64,000 nucleotides of DNA. Origin: Picochlorum sp. 'celeri'. Its lineage: Eukaryota; Chlorophyta; Trebouxiophyceae. The stretch's first letter is position 1; each line of letters opens with the position of its first letter. The notes below the pieces were generated by a model that saw nothing but the letters and a program-made list of their open reading frames with translations, did not search any database and was not told the DNA's origin. The stretch lies in the NCBI GenBank assembly GCA_010909725.1, contig JAACMV010000028.1, forward strand, positions 310,001-374,000, given 5' to 3'. A program made the position numbers and the translations under genes. Below, piece by piece: positions 42,792 through 55,389 of the stretch.

Positions 42792-43751
42792 ATGCTGACG
42801 ACTGTAAAGACACCGGTTGGCCGTAGCATGGCCAGAACCTCGCGGGGCTGTGTTATGGCCAGGGCTCACATGAGAAGGTATGATTGGTATATTCATATTT
42901 ATCAATTGAGATGGCACTGGTTATGGTGGTGTCGTATTGCCGAGGTGGAAGAAAATACATCAGAACAGTCTGCTGCTATCATGTACTGTGCTCGTTGAAT
43001 ATCCTTGGATAGCGTTTGTTTGATAGCATATTGATGATATGATGATGAATATTAATGGGATTGATCTGGTGTATGGTGCAGTTCTTCTTCGAATCTGTGG
43101 GTGCCCACCTCGGAGCGGCAGGCTGGCCTCGACAGCAGAGAAGACAATATGATTTGGGCTGGTCAGGGCCCTCCTCCTCCAAGTCCTCTTGTGATTGAGA
43201 GATTCCAGCAGGTTGTGTCCCAGCTGTTTCAGCAGAGGATTGTTAGAATGGGTGGGCCAGTTGATGATGATATGGCCAACCTCATTGTTGCTCAGCTGTT
43301 GTATTTGGACTCTATTGATCAGAAAAAGGATATTACCTTGTATGTGAACTCTCCTGGAGGAAGTGTGACTGCTGGTATGGCCATCTTTGATACGATGAGG
43401 CATATCCGTCCGGATGTAAGCACTGTATGTGTTGGTTTGGCTGCATCAATGGGGGCCTTCATTCTGGCCAGCGGTGAGAAGGGAAAGAGGTATTCTCTGC
43501 CAAACTCTCGCATCATGATCCATCAGCCACTCGGTGGCGCTCAGGGTCAGGCAGCAGATATCGAGATTCAGGCAAATGAAATTTTGCACCACAAGCTCAC
43601 GTTGAATGGATACTTGGCAGAATTCACTGGGCAGCCCATGGATCAAATCACCATAGATACAGATAGAGACTTTTTCATGAGCGCTCAAGAAGCTACAGAG
43701 TACGGATTGATTGACGCAGTCATCTCAAAGCCTGCCTTAGCAGCCATGTAA
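42792..43751 (+). CDS. CLPP: ATP-dependent Clp protease proteolytic subunit, organellar
   Basis: ClpP is the serine protease core of the Clp machine. Exons 42792-42877 and 43082-43751 give 251 residues. The first 50 or so residues are basic and Ser/Arg-rich (a transit peptide), most of it on exon 1. The mature part shows [39 protein letters not shown], the catalytic Ser in [11 protein letters not shown], the catalytic His in [11 protein letters not shown] and the Asp in DTDRDFFM. A catalytic triad means it is an active ClpP rather than a ClpR paralogue. Plastid targeting is favoured; mitochondrial is possible. Confidence 0.95.
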
Positions 43752-43844
43752 CAATACATTACATACAATGATGATAATACTCTTTTCTTCTCTTTCTTCT
43801 TCCCTTACATCACAATATAAAAATGATCAAATGTATACGCAAAA

Positions 43845-44183
43845 TCAAAGCCCTATATCCAAGCCCTTTCCAACAGTGACACCAATGAGTTCCAACAACC
43901 CCTTGCCAGCCACAGCCTCAAGAATGAGAAGAGCAAAGAAGCCAATCATGGCCGCCCTGCTATTTAAAACTTCGGCATTGTCCACAAAACCAAACATTGG
44001 CGGAGGCACAATTGGAGATCGAGGTGGCTGCGTCACACCTTTGGGAGGAGTGGCAGCTACAGCAACTTGAAGATGATGATGTGCTCTCCTGGTTCCTTGA
44101 ACCAGCTTGGTTTGAAGAGGTGCTGTTGACACATACAGCCTGTTCCCTGGGAGGGTCACATGTCTATGTATAAGGGACGCCAT
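43845..44183 (-). CDS. OHP: One-helix (HLIP/OHP) light-harvesting-like protein
   Basis: One-helix proteins sit in thylakoids and help chlorophyll handling and photosystem II assembly under high light. This single exon encodes 112 residues. A plastid transit peptide (about 1-50, Arg/His/Thr-rich) precedes a Pro-rich link, FGFVDNAEVLNSRAAMIGFF carrying the ExxNxR chlorophyll-binding motif, and one transmembrane helix ending AGKGLLELIG. OHP1/HLIP type is favoured over OHP2. TGTAA motifs occur downstream on the minus strand. It is convergent with ClpP. Confidence 0.9.
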   Translation of the reverse strand: MASLIHRHVTLPGNRLYVSTAPLQTKLVQGTRRAHHHLQVAVAATPPKGVTQPPRSPIVPPPMFGFVDNAEVLNSRAAMIGFFALLILEAVAGKGLLELIGVTVGKGLDIGL

Positions 44184-44923
44184 TCCAATCTATGTTTGTT
44201 GTAATATGAACTGCACACATACTCGAATACGATGTGTGATGTGCGCTTATAGCCTTGCTTTACTTCCAAGACCATACCAAGAAAGGGTAGACTCTCAAGA
44301 GGCCCTCCTGGCCACGAGTTCTTGCGAATGAAATGCTCGCATTTCCCTCCATGTGGGTCTTTAGAAGGATGAAAAAACCACTTTTATGCGTACCTTAGTG
44401 CCAAATAAATGCACAATGAAATCAATTCTGGACCACGAGAGTCAGAGACACCTAGAGCTGCAGAGGAGATTGGTTGCAAATGGATAGCAACGCCCAATCT
44501 ATCTGTGTAACAAGGTTGATATAATACTATGGATTGTAATGCACTGGCTGGAATTGGCCAATAGAGTGTTGTAGTGGCATATCCAATCAAAAAAGGGTTG
44601 CTCTCAGGGATACATATTAAGGAGCGACGGCACGTGGAACAACAACACTCTATCTGTGCCATGTTGATTAGCCATACCTCGTATCTCAACAGTTATGCTA
44701 TTTAAATACCTCTTTTCCTTCATATATGCACTGAGATCCTGTATAGAGCATTTGGAGCCATGGTTGTCGCAGCGTCTGCTAGCGATGAGTGACTTGAAAT
44801 GACGAGACAGGAACTCAAGTCTTATTTAGAAAAGATACCTGATGTGATACAACTGAAGTCAGTTTATTAGGAATTTGGTTGTATCCAGTGACATAAGCTA
44901 CTGTCAGGGTGAGGGACTGAACC
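44184..44923. other. Divergent intergenic region, no gene seen
   Basis: About 740 bases between OHP (minus) and the Epl1-like gene (plus). A 101-codon minus frame (44384-44689) has no recognisable motif and an odd Cys/Ile-rich composition; it is not called. Two promoters are expected here. Confidence 0.4.
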
Positions 44924-47022
44924 ATGGGACTGCTTTCCTGGTTTGGGTTGAGTAGATGGAAGAGCAAGGAGGAGAAGGATGAGGAGCAGCTTGTTAATCA
45001 CACAGAATGTGATGATGGTCATGAGGATGCAATCTTGAAGGATACGGGAAGGAATGGCAGAGGCCAGCCAAGGCATACTTTGAGGAAAGGTCAGAAGAGT
45101 CGTCAGGGGAGAGCTTCTTCTAGGAATGGATCTTCGACACTGCGTGTTACTATATCTAAGAAGACGAAAAAGTCGGGGAGATTAGGTGCGTCTCCTGCGG
45201 GTAGAGGTGGAAGAAGGCAGGGCTTGCGCACAGACTCTGTTGCTACAGATTTGAAAGGTAGAAAGCATTCGAATGGTACAGCGGATCAAATACATCTAAA
45301 GAGATCAACTAGCTCAACAGCGTATGATGCTGGGAAATTGGCTTTGAGCAATGTGAAGGCATTGTGGAAGGTGAGGCCATTGCCAGTTGATGAGAAGATT
45401 CGAGTTTTCATCTCTGGTAGAGATGATGGGTGCAAAGAGTATTGTGGTGGAGAATTCTATCAATGGATGAAAGAGTCTGAATTAGGGTTTACGGATCCAA
45501 TGGAGGCTGGGGCGTATCCTTTAATCATTCAGGATTCAGAATTAAGGCAGGTGTTGGAGATCAAATATCCTTCTGAAAGAGCGCTGCAGAACACATATGG
45601 CAATTCAGGATCGTATAAAAAAATACGTGCTGAGAGGAATGAGAATAATAATAATAACCAAAACGGCATCAAGGTGCCAGTTTGGAGAAAGCTGGCACCT
45701 GCTGAATGTCCTGAGAATATCCTACAGCATCATCATGCTGATGTTTCAGTGGTGGTGAGGAATCCTGAAGGAAACGCTGAAGTTTCAGTGAAGAGTCTTC
45801 ATACATTAGATGGTATCAAAGAAGCATCAAGAAAAGCGGAACAGGCATACAGAAGCAATGAGCAAGCATATATACGGTACATGCAACCCACCCCAGATGA
45901 GCTGGACCAGGCCATTGAGTATGATCTTGATGACGAAGACGAGCAGTGGCTGAACGCGTACAACAAGTCTCAGTCTACATCTCTTCAATTAAAGGAAGAG
46001 TGGATGGAACATCTCATGGATAGAATGGAGAAGGAATACACATACGAGTTGCAAAAGCACCCAGAAAAATGGATTGTCCAGCAAGAGACTCTCCAAAACG
46101 AAACAGATGGCATGTTGGGGCAACATAATGCTCCCAATACGTCTTTAGTTCTGCCATCAATATCTGAACTATTCCCCCTCAAAAAGTGCCTGAAGGCTCG
46201 AGGTTTAAGCTTGGATAGTAAAGTGGTCAGACGTGTGTACAACTATTGGAAGAAGAAACATGAAAAGGCTGGCAGACCACTCATTCAGAGATTATGGTAT
46301 GAACCACCATGGCACAAAAAAGCTGCAGATGCAACTACAACTGCATCAGATGGAGACGATGTCTTCTCAGGATATGATGTTCCTACAACTCTATCTAGAA
46401 TAAGAAAACGCAAAATGAATGACTTCGAGGTCCAGTCTCGATTTGATATACTTCGTCGTGATTTAGAAATGGTCAGGACCATGGCAGACTTGATTCGCAG
46501 GCGTGAAAAATTGAAGAGGCAGGAAATGGCACTTCTCAAAACTGAATGGGAGTCGAGATTACAAGGTATGGAACCAAATATTTCCCTTTATGAAACTTGG
46601 ATAGTACTCACATTTTATTTGATTGCTGTGTAGATATATTATCTGGCAAATCTATATCGTCGACAAGGCGGCATCTGAAATCTCGCCCTCCCCCTGTATC
46701 GTCTGTGATAGTTTCTTGTAGGAGGCGGGAAGAACCTCATCATCCCTTGTCTACTCCGAGGGCTGGCCCAAGCCGCGTCGAAGGTAGAGCTGCCAGGCTT
46801 GCAGCAAGACGAAGTGCAAGAAGCGAGGCCTTGCAAACCACATCAGTTCAGAGCTCCAGAGGCAAGGCATCAAAGAAGAAATCAATAGGCTCCCAGACCA
46901 TGCAGAGAAACAAAAACACCTCACAGACGGCCCAACAGAAGAATTCTAGAGCCCAGCCAAGAAGTAAAACAGGTCGATTTGTTTCCTGCCAGAAAAATAA
47001 GCGCATGAAATCATCTGCATAG
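44924..47022 (+). CDS. EPL1: Enhancer of polycomb-like protein (EPL1)
   Basis: Epl1 is a scaffold of the NuA4/TIP60 histone acetyltransferase core. Exons 44924-46565 and 46634-47022 give 676 residues. After a basic, Gly/Ser/Arg-rich N-terminus, the Epl1 region is seen in PTPDELDQAIEYDLDDEDEQ followed by WLNAYN, and further in VVRRVYNYWKKKHEKAGRPL and IQRLWYEPPWH. The next part (FDILRRDLEMVRTMADLIRR, REKLKRQE) is the helix seen in EPC/BRPF family members. Exon 2 is Arg/Ser-rich and disordered. A TGTAA lies at 47028-47032. Confidence 0.8.
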
Positions 47023-47381
47023 CGTACTGTAACAAACCTATAGTACTGCCATTCCAATGCCCAAGTCTCAGGATGTCATGATTGTTCTGTAAGATCATCC
47101 TGATGGAGCCATAGAACACCCCGTTCTTGTGTTGTATCGTCAGATTGGAAGGTCCTTTTGCACAATGTTTCATAGAAAATCCTTTGAGAGCACATTTGTT
47201 CATCAGACTAGGAGTCAGCACCCAATCATCCATACCAGCAGTCATCTTTGACCGGATGTATCCATGCATCATCCCAAAATTAATTCATTCTTTTACCTTG
47301 GCGTATCATCAATCCCAAAAGGGATAAAAATTAACGACTTTGTGCGTCTTCAACCCACCAGTCAAGATTAGCAAGCGAAAA

Positions 47382-48231
47382 ATGTCAGCAAATGGGCACT
47401 CCAGAGGGTACGAACTGCATCTATCATGCGTTATTTACACATAATGCAATTGAGTATCCCAAATGTACTATCCAAGGCATCCGAAGAAGAGAGTTTGAGG
47501 GATGGATCTTTGGAGCGCCGCAGAGCATTTTGTTTCAATGTCACCTGCGCACGTAACTGGATTGACCCTTTTGCTGTGATGTTGATCTGCAGAATTGCCT
47601 CGCATCCATGGCACGATCTGGATATTGGACCCAAGTGCCCAGATGTTATCAACGCAGGTAGGTCTGCCTGAACTCATGGGCTGGTTTCCTTTTGAGTCAC
47701 TGACGACATATGCCTCTGACTGTATTTCTTATGATTATACTTGTAGTGATTGAGATTCCACGGGGGTCAAAAGTCAAGTATGAGTTGGATAAGGACACAG
47801 GAATGCTCCATGTTGACAGAGTGCTGTACTCCTCAGTGGTATACCCACACAACTATGGCTTCATCCCTCGCACATACTGCGAGGACCACGACCCATTGGA
47901 TATTTTAGTTCTGATGCAAGAACCAGTCCAGCCATTCTCCTTTCTGCGTGCCAAGCCAATTGGTGTTATGAGAATGATGGATCAGGGTGAGCAGGATGAC
48001 AAAGTCATTGCTGTCCATGCTGATGACCCAGAATTTAGGGACTACACTGACATTTCAGAGTTACCACAGCATCGATTGGCTGAAATCAGGAGATTTTTCG
48101 AGGATTACAAGAAGAATGAGAATAAAGTGGTTGTGGTCGATGAGTTCCTGGGTGTTGCGGATGCCAAGAGAATCATCAAAGAATCCCTTGACACGTACAT
48201 TGAGGAGTTCTTGCCCAAGAGAGCAAGGTAA
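47382..48231 (+). CDS. PPA: Soluble inorganic pyrophosphatase
   Basis: The enzyme hydrolyses pyrophosphate to phosphate with Mg2+. The conserved body is certain: [90 protein letters not shown] and [12 protein letters not shown]. Exon ends 47657 and 47747-48231 are well supported. At the 5' end an exon MSANGHSR at 47382-47407 joins in phase across a 47-nt intron to 47455. Within this second exon, 69 bases (about 47523-47591 region) look non-conserved, sit where plant enzymes have no insert, and stay open in frame. Confidence 0.9.
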
Positions 48232-48488
48232 ATTGCGTTGAACCTTGCCAATTGACTCAGTCGCATGCAGGTATCGTTGGATATGCTTGCTACGTCATCT
48301 GGATGTAGATGTAGATGGAGGCCATGTTGATGGAATTTTGATTCGTTTCTTCTCATACAGATGTCTCAATAGCGTCTCTGATTCGATATTATTATCTTTA
48401 ATAGAATTTAATTTAGAACTTAAACGGATATTGCCATTGAAAAGCATCGCAGACTCGTGCTTTTCTTGACTTAGCAAAAATTATAATC

Positions 48489-49402
48489 ATGTTCTCGACG
48501 GCAACGTTGACTCGAGGGTCTCGTATTGCTCCTCGCATGGATCAGAAATACTTTACTGTCTATGCAGCAAAGAAGAAAGGGGGCAAAAAAGGGCAGAATA
48601 AGAAGAATAAAGGCCCCAGCATTCTCAAGCCGACAGAAGGCCCAAAACCATACTTGAGTACCCCAGTGATTATGCAGAATCTCTTGATGATTGAGAGCTA
48701 CTTTAGGAAAACGGGGAGGTGAGTCTGACATCTGGTATCGATACATTTGTTTTAAAGCTGCTTTGAGCAACAGTTATTGCTTCCATGTACAGGCCTTTGT
48801 TTGAGGAGGAGGTTGAAATTTCTGATGTTGCTGAACTGCTTTGGAATGCACCTTTTGCCATTTTAGCCCATAACAGTAGCGAAGATCCAACGTTTGAGTA
48901 CGGTAATAAGGCTGCGCTGGATTTGTTCGAATGTGAGTGGAGTGAACTCATTGGCACACCATCAAGAGAGAGTGCTGCGCCTGAGAAGGAAATTCAAGAG
49001 GACCGGTCTGCTCTATTGGCCCAGGCTCTCGAAAATGGATACGTGGATGATTACGAAGGCTGGAGGAGATCATTTAAAGGAAAACCGTTCAAAGTCAGTC
49101 ATGCCACTATATTTAATATTGAATCTCCAGATGGTGCTGCAGTTGGCCAGGGAGCCGTTTTGCGCCTATGGGAGTATGAAGATGGTACCCAAGGTGGTCC
49201 ACTAGCTGCAACAGAGGATAATCAGACGGGGTCTGATACGGAGAAATTACGGTTGGCTCAAGAACGGGTTGATGCACATGCTGCCAATGTTCGCATGCTC
49301 AAGGAAGACAAGGGTCTCTCCAATTCACACGAAGACGTGAAGAAGGCAGTTCAGGAGTTGCTTGCTGCCAAGAGCGATTTAGAACAAATGATAACATCTT
49401 GA
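48489..49402 (+). CDS. MEKHLA-domain protein, plastid-type
   Basis: Exons 48489-48718 and 48793-49402 give 279 residues. The N-terminus (MFSTATLTRGSRIAPRMDQK) and a Lys/Gly-rich link may be a transit peptide. The MEKHLA domain, a PAS-like sensor fold known from cyanobacteria and from the ends of HD-ZIP III proteins, follows: VAELLWNAPFAILAHNSSED, FEYGNKAALDLFECEWSELI and GTPSRESAAP. A KPFKVSHATIFNI strand and a helical C-terminal tail complete it. Ligand and partner are not known. TGTAA lies 38 bases after the stop. Confidence 0.85.
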
Positions 49403-49447
49403 TTTTTTGATTTACATTTCATCTGTATGATGTGGAGCATGTAACAT

Positions 49448-51493
<2,046 letters not shown>

Positions 51494-51581
51494 ACGTCTC
51501 GACAGTATTAGATGTTATTATTATAGCAACAGTAAACATTAATTAATTTATATATGTCTATTGGGATTGTTCTTATTCGTA

Positions 51582-52792
51582 TTATGCCCAGACTGCCAAG
51601 AGACTCATGAGGAGGAATCCCAGCAACAGGCATGCTAATTTCAAAAATATGTTATGGTCTTGCTCTTCTAATTCACGTGGAATGACTTCCATGAATGCTA
51701 CATAGAGGAATGTGCCGGATGCGAGGGCGGAGAGGGCTGCTGCGCCCAATCCCTGGGCCATGTCTGAGATGAGGTATCCAAACAAGATGCCAATGGGGGA
51801 TGCTACTGAGAATGGGATGATGACTTTCCAGAATCGATCCATCCTGCATGAATTATAATAATTATTATTAGTATTAGTATTATCGTCGTTAGAGAAGGGA
51901 TTACTCAAGATACAAGAGCATAATAATAACAAACAGCAAAGAAGAAGAAGCTTCTTCATCATCATCATCATACGTACTCTACTTTTGACTCAATGATACT
52001 GCTGCCAAGGGCATACGCTGCCAACCCTTTATGGCTCACAATTGCTATAAATATGTGCATCGAGTTGGTGATGGTCTCTTGGGCTCCCAAGGCGGCCCCT
52101 TCTAATAAAGAGTGAAAACTCAGAGCAACTCCCATGAGCATGGCGGTGATGAATGACACCTTGGCCTGGGGAGGCAGATGATGATGGTGTCCATTCATCT
52201 CTGCGACAGGCCTTGGCTCCATCCCACTGGAGCCATGACACACGCTTCTTCCCATGGTGAGCTCTATCCCTTCATGAGCATGTCCACTCGCATGCCTTGC
52301 ATGCCCTCCTCCAGAAGATGAGAGTATACTGGCAGCCTTGTCTGCACACAGAGTAATCAATAGACCACATCCGCACAAGAATGTAGCCCATGGGAACGTA
52401 TGCGATGTATCCCCATCTACAACGTTCAAGTGAAGACTCATATCCCTAATGGCTTCCCCAAGCAAATGGCACAGCCCAGCAGACACCATCACCCCAGCAC
52501 TAAACATATTCCCGACAACAAATGCCAGACTCCTCTTCTCCATACCCCCATGAGATAGTATCATACCATCCTTCCGATCCCTAGAAGTCCCATCTCCATC
52601 CTCCACCCCCCCTGCCTCGTGGTGTGGAACACTCGCATACGGCCTGGCCTGCACCCCCCCAAAGAACACACGATACCCAGCCAGATACAGAGGCGCACAT
52701 GCTCCAGCCAACGCCGTCACTGCTAAAATGCAGGATGAAATGATATCAAAAGCTAATCGACTACCGCTGCTATCGGCATCTGCTGCTGTCAT
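51582..52792 (-). CDS. ZIP-family metal transporter
   Basis: Minus exons 52792-51978 and 51843-51582 give 358 residues with about eight hydrophobic helices. The metal-site helices are present: FHSLLEGAALG (HxxxE) and SHKGLAAYALG (H), followed by IPFSVASPIGILFGYLIS and GTFLYVAFMEVIPREL (the second helix pair). A His-rich cytoplasmic loop (GGHARHASGHAH, NGHHHHLPP) between helices is typical. Zinc or iron import into the cytosol is expected; metal choice cannot be read. A cttctt microsatellite (52807-52828) lies just upstream. Confidence 0.92.
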
Positions 52793-53099
52793 TGGCGCAA
52801 CAACAATCTTCTTCTTCTTCTTCTTCTTGCGTACTTACTTTTTACTCGCTCTTCTTCTTGTGCTTCTTCTTTTCTCTGAATGATCAACACACATGTGTAT
52901 CTATGCTATGCTATTGGATATAGTGTACTTGAAAATAAGGCAACGAGGAATCCATGTGGTTGGAGACACGCTCTCGTGATGTTTGATACACTCCAATGGC
53001 AAAGCAACGCTTGTGGCATATATTTCAGTTCATAACTATGTAATAATTAATTGTAGCAGTATTGGGAATGTGTGTGTTACATGGAAGGAATGGGATGAA

Positions 53100-53830
53100 T
53101 CAATGCATGGCTGCTCCACAGTAACTGTTCCAGATTTGGCCATCAGAGATGAAGGATTTATAAAATGTTGTCGACGTGGCATCCGTGTCTGATCCGAATG
53201 GATTCACTCGAATTATATATGAGCTTGGGTTGATGCCCTTTTTGATGCCAACCTTGGTCTGCAATATATATATGTATATACATTCATGGTCAGGAACACC
53301 CATTGAGTCTGAAAACCAGACTCTAATTCATCTACATGATATGATGCGTACCGGAATGCATACGCGTGCGTATGGCTGCTCTTGGGACCAATCCGATGTG
53401 GTCTTATAGGAGCATACGGACGCCAGAGAATCCTTGACACCCTGAGCCTGTTCTTGCAGGTAGGGATACTTGGCCTTGGTTGCCTCCCAACTATCACAAA
53501 AGGCTGCAAACTTGGGATTGGCCAGCTGTCCCTTTTGCGGTCTCCAATATATCATTCTCCAATTCTCAATGTCATACTCTCCTTGTCCTACAGAAAGAAA
53601 GAACATGGAGCCACGACTCGCGTCACAGATCGTGCACAGCAGCATACCATACTACCATCCATCCACGCACCTCCAAATGATGTATCATCAATACCCAAGC
53701 ATGTGGTAGTGTTACACATACTCGTAGCCCTACACCCGTTCAACATGAGGCCAGTTGCCGCGGTATCTAGGCCCATTTGTGCCAGGCGCATAGCCTCGAG
53801 TGTTTGCAATAGAAACGACAGAAACAACAT
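53100..53830 (-). CDS. Small multi-exon gene, unknown
   Basis: Three minus exons, 53830-53671, 53587-53418 and 53258-53100, join in phase to 162 residues. ATG 53830 has an in-frame stop just upstream. The first 35 residues are mildly hydrophobic (MLFLSFLLQTLEAMRLAQMG). The middle is rich in Cys, Trp and Tyr (MCNTTTCLGIDDTSFGG, EYDIENWRMIYWRPQKG, FCDSWEATKAKYPYL). The last exon reads as a folded end (KKGINPSSYIIRVNPFGSD, GQIWNSYCGAAMH). No family recognised. The good splice sites and closed frame argue that it is real; further upstream exons (open frame 54072-53884) are possible. Confidence 0.55.
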
Positions 53831-54097
53831 CCTGCTCGTCTATACTTTACTGCACTGCTATCAAGAATGAATCTTTTCTACTGCTATTGATAATGAGACA
53901 TGGAATAGTGCCATGGGTATCGGGGTCTACCGCGTCGAGGCCAACTGCTGATCTCAGCACCGATGCTGACGGGAGCTTCCTCGATGGCAGAAGCCTCCAA
54001 CACACGCGGCGTGTTTACTGGTAGTAGACGAAGACTTCGTTTGTATATACCATATACATTGATATATTTCATTTGGTGGTGGTAGAATACACAGGCA

Positions 54098-55085
54098 ATG
54101 GATAGTCAGTCGAACTTACTACTACTGCTGTTGTGCGCAGTGATCTTGGCTCTGGTTGGTCGCGGTTATGCCCAGGATGACTTTGGATTCTGGGTGAGTA
54201 CTGTTGAGTGTAAGACACCAGAAGAAAAGCCAATATTCAATTTTGATGGGAAAATGAGGTGTGGATGCGTCAAGGGAGGGGGGTACTCTGGGCCCTGCTA
54301 CGACCTCGGGCTCAAGGTGCTGGAGATGCCTCCGGGTGAGGTGGAGCGGATTGCCGCTGAGATGTCGAGAGACTCTCCAGCTCCGATAGCAGCTGATCAG
54401 TGCCAGCAACTGCCACAGCAGTTCTTGGACAGTACGTTTATACGTGATGTATAGATAGAGCTATCATGTGATGTATATATATATAATTCCTTGTCTCCTT
54501 CTCATTACAGGTGGCACTGCTGATACCGGCGCAAACTTTGACGAGGTGTACGACGCTGCTGTGAATTCTCAATGCAATCAAACAGAACTGGAATGGAGAG
54601 CACGCGACTGCCGTGATGCATTGATACCTGTGTACCAGGAGGTTCAGGATCGCTCCACTCCCTACTGCCCACTCGAGTGCGAGGTGCTGTTCCTGAATGT
54701 GTCCACAAACTGTCCTAGAGTGTATGAATTGCTTAAATTAGGACAATTTGCTGATATATGCCCTGGCCTCAAGACGGTGCAGCTGTCTGAGCCAGTTGCA
54801 CCAACAGCTGCTCCTACAACTATCCCTGAACCAGTGGTGGAGCCAATTGTTCCAACTCCTGCAGTAGCAGTCGAGCCAGTTGTTCCTGTAGTTGAAGTCG
54901 CACCCACACCAGACGTTGTGGTCCCAAGTCCAGCCACAGTCGCTGCAGTGCCAGAACCTGTTGTCCCTGAAGAGGTGGTGGCCCCAGTGCCTGCTGCTGC
55001 CCCAGCATCCAGTAGTCTGCTCCATTCTGGCATTGTGTCTTCAGTCGTGGGTGCTGTGATTCTTTGCCTTACAATTATGCTGTAA
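54098..55085 (+). CDS. Cys-rich surface protein with Pro/Val-rich stalk and probable GPI signal
   Basis: Exons 54098-54431 and 54511-55085 give 302 residues. A signal peptide (LLLLLLCAVILALVGRGYAQ) is followed by a Cys-rich ectodomain (MRCGCVKGGGYSGPCYD, QCNQTELEWRARDCRD, YCPLECEVLFLNVSTNCP) with N-glycosylation sequons (NQT, NVS). A low-complexity stalk of Pro, Val, Glu and Ala then leads to a hydrophobic C-terminus (SGIVSSVVGAVILCLTIML) ending the protein, as in GPI-anchored proteins. Function unknown; the design resembles the GPI-LysM protein without LysM domains. Confidence 0.75.
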
Positions 55086-55389
55086 TACTGGTGTAAACAT
55101 GAACAAACATCTGCTGCTGATGGATGCCCGTTCCTGAAGAGAAAGTGGCGCCCAGAGTCAATTTGAAATTTGAAAACAAGCATGTCAGGCATGAATGTGT
55201 TATTTGACGCAGACAGTAATTTGAAATAATTATTTAGTAACAGATAGTGATTTAAACAACATGGATGATGCTATAGCAACAGCAATGCGCCGTTGCTGGT
55301 TCGATTGATAACAACGACGACGATAACGAACGGTATCAAGTGCTTGCCAATACCTCAGATTTTAAAGAGAATAATACAGACATAGAGTT
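55086..55389. other. Intergenic, no gene seen
   Basis: About 300 bases with CAA/GAC-rich low-complexity DNA near 55275-55330. It should contain the POLE promoter. Confidence 0.4.

Noticed and set aside
44384..44689. 101-codon minus ORF in the OHP-EPL1 gap
   Set aside because: No motif, no splice support and no recognisable similarity; likely chance.
52800..52830. cttctt run as a CRISPR or satellite array
   Set aside because: It is a short trinucleotide microsatellite; no spacers or longer period are present.
54662..55192. Minus-strand ORF of Gly/Thr/Ser repeats
   Set aside because: It is antisense to the stalk of the Cys-rich surface protein.
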